Positions 49,960 to 50,761 of a DNA stretch of 50,761 bases are shown piece by piece. Numbering within the stretch: the stretch's first letter is position 1; every line of letters starts with the position of its first letter. The translations under genes and the position numbers were made by a program. The DNA is from Candidatus Sulfuritelmatomonas gaucii (GTDB lineage Bacteria > Acidobacteriota > Terriglobia > Terriglobales > Acidobacteriaceae), in NCBI GenBank assembly GCA_900290245.1, contig OKRB01000098.1, positions 63,492 to 114,252 of the forward strand, written 5' to 3'. The notes under the pieces are model-generated. The model was given only the letters and a program-made list of their open reading frames with translations. It did no database searches and was not told the DNA's origin.

Positions 49960-50761
49960 ATGATGGAAGCGAAGGCAAACCGGCGCGGCATAAGACCTGG
50001 TTGCCCCATCCTTGGCGCGGATTCGCGAAGCGAAAACGCGGCAAGGATGGGAGACCACGCTGCGGCTGCCGCACCAAACGCCGTCCGTCCCGGCGAAGAA
50101 GGCTATGTGCTGCTGATCGCTCTTTTCCTTCTCGCCGTTCTTGTGCTCTCACTTGCCGTCGCCGCACCGCAGATCGCCAAATCCATCCAGCGCGACCGGG
50201 AGTTGGAAACCTTTCATCGCGGCATGCAATACCGGCGAGCCGTTCAACTCTACTACCGCAAATTCAAAGCCTATCCGCCGAACATGGACGCCCTCGTGAA
50301 GACGAGCGACATTCGCTTCCTGCGCAAGAAGTACATCGATCCGATGACGGGCAAGGACGATTGGAAGTCGATCGCGTTTGGCCAGAACAAGACTCCGACG
50401 GCGATGGGATTCTTCGGCCAGCCTCTTGCCGGAAACGCGTCGACAATTGCAGGCACCGGCCCCAGCGGCAACAACACGCCGGGAATGACAAATCCCACCG
50501 GCAGCGCCTTTGGTGGCAGCGGCAGCGCCTTTGGCGGCAGCGGCAGTGCCTTCGGCGGTAGCGGCAGCGCTTTTGGCGGTAGTGGCAGCTCGTTCGGCGG
50601 CGGAGGCTCGATCTTCGGCGGATCCGGCTCAGGAAGCGGCCAGACGCCAGGTTCCGGCGCGGCTGGCGGTACGCCCGGCGCCACAGGAAGCTCACCATCG
50701 GGTACTGGCTCGTCGGGAAGCTCCGATTCCGGGACTGGCACCGGCCTGACCGGCCAAACCA
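49960..50761 (+). CDS. Pseudopilin-like protein with Gly-Ser-Phe repeat tail (partial, runs off the window)
   Basis: The frame is open from ATG 49960 to the window end. From ATG 50047 the leader is about 19 residues, MGDHAAAAAPNAVRPGEEG, followed by a hydrophobic helix (YVLLIALFLLAVLVLSLAV) and a pilin-like start of the globular domain (DRELETFHRGMQYRRAVQLY). The cleavage site EEG|YVLLI lacks the usual Glu5, as in minor pseudopilins. ATG 49960 would add 29 residues before this, from sequence containing a hairpin. The C-terminus seen so far includes six heptads of type GSAFGGS and further Gly/Ser/Thr sequence. It closes the pil operon in this window; the true end lies beyond it. Confidence 0.75.
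   Translation, partial: MMEAKANRRGIRPGCPILGADSRSENAARMGDHAAAAAPNAVRPGEEGYVLLIALFLLAVLVLSLAVAAPQIAKSIQRDRELETFHRGMQYRRAVQLYYRKFKAYPPNMDALVKTSDIRFLRKKYIDPMTGKDDWKSIAFGQNKTPTAMGFFGQPLAGNASTIAGTGPSGNNTPGMTNPTGSAFGGSGSAFGGSGSAFGGSGSAFGGSGSSFGGGGSIFGGSGSGSGQTPGSGAAGGTPGATGSSPSGTGSSGSSDSGTGTGLTGQT
50005..50051. repeat. Inverted repeat (hairpin) around the pseudopilin start region
   Basis: CCCATCCTTGGCGCG (50005-50019) pairs with CGCGGCAAGGATGGG (50037-50051), with 14 of 15 positions complementary; a smaller TTCGC-GAA-GCGAA stem lies in the loop. The right arm contains ATG 50047, so the folded RNA would bury that start. The look of the element suggests a REP-type palindrome that landed at the 5' end of the gene. 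Confidence 0.7.
50500..50625 (+). repeat. Six 21-bp tandem repeats encoding GSAFGGS-type heptads
   Basis: Six in-frame units of 21 bp encode GSAFGGS (four times), GSSFGGG and GSIFGGS. Units differ mostly at third codon positions, so the peptide rather than the DNA repeat has been kept. The region is part of the pseudopilin-like gene. Confidence 0.9.

Noticed and set aside
50500..50625. Possible CRISPR array
   Set aside because: The repeats are contiguous 21-bp in-frame units without unique spacers, so they are a coding repeat.
50271..50741. Minus-strand frame rich in LPLPPKA repeats
   Set aside because: It is the complement of the Gly-Ser-Phe repeat in the pseudopilin gene and has no ribosome binding site.

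Overview
The window looks like a chromosomal segment of an Acidobacteriota bacterium, probably class Terriglobia. Three things suggest this: a secreted protein with the 'VWFA-related Acidobacterial domain' (14254-16557), a high-GC background with lower-GC islands, and the mix of Tat-exported glycosidases, a Hox hydrogenase and a pilus/type II secretion cluster. The assignment is inference; no rRNA or tRNA gene is present to test it.

Layout. 1-1155: tail of an unidentified gene overlapping a dihydroorotate-dehydrogenase-like gene broken by a 58-bp-period tandem duplication. 1269-2456: unknown gene, possibly frameshifted. 2447-7894 (minus strand): NAD-reducing [NiFe]-hydrogenase operon hoxE-F-U-Y-H plus maturation protease hoxW. 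7895-8474: gene-free spacer with palindromic repeats. 9314-11749: hypF, which makes the CN/CO ligands of the same enzyme class. 11825-13642: Tat-exported GH29 fucosidase. 14254-16557: VWFA-type secreted protein. 16788-23497 (minus): arginine operon argR-C-B-D-F-H and an argA-like acetyltransferase, behind a promoter carrying two ARG-box-like sites 21 bp apart. 23722-24930: low-GC accessory patch with a membrane/proline-rich gene interrupted by an in-frame TAG and the decayed 3' end of an IS1595/ISXO2-type transposase. 24954-26996: Tat-exported GH127 enzyme. 27058-31618: polA, queA and a DUF374 acyltransferase, coupled by ATGA overlaps. 31734-33882: ABC-2 exporter pair. 34058-36802: secreted M16 protease. 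37063-43710: GYD protein, cinA, a beta-propeller protein, pgpA, yacG, ribE, an unknown membrane protein and a CapA-like protein. 43931-50761: pilC-B-M-N-O-P-like operon ending in a truncated pseudopilin gene.

How the genes work together. The hox genes encode a diaphorase (HoxEFU) and hydrogenase (HoxYH) that link H2 to NAD(H); HoxW trims HoxH and HypF builds the active-site ligands, while hypABCDE are not here. The arg genes cover acetylglutamate phosphorylation through citrulline and the last step to arginine; argG and argJ/argE are absent from the window. The pil genes encode the cytoplasmic motor (PilB), inner-membrane platform (PilC), alignment complex (PilM/N/O/P) and a pilin-like subunit.

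The most unusual signals are several families of short, imperfectly repeated intergenic words (GGGAACA-, CTAGAAG- and CCCTGAT-like), palindromic REP-like elements, the interrupted genes, and a pseudopilin whose possible start lies inside a hairpin and whose tail is a Gly-Ser-Phe heptad repeat. No clearly new multi-gene system was recognised.
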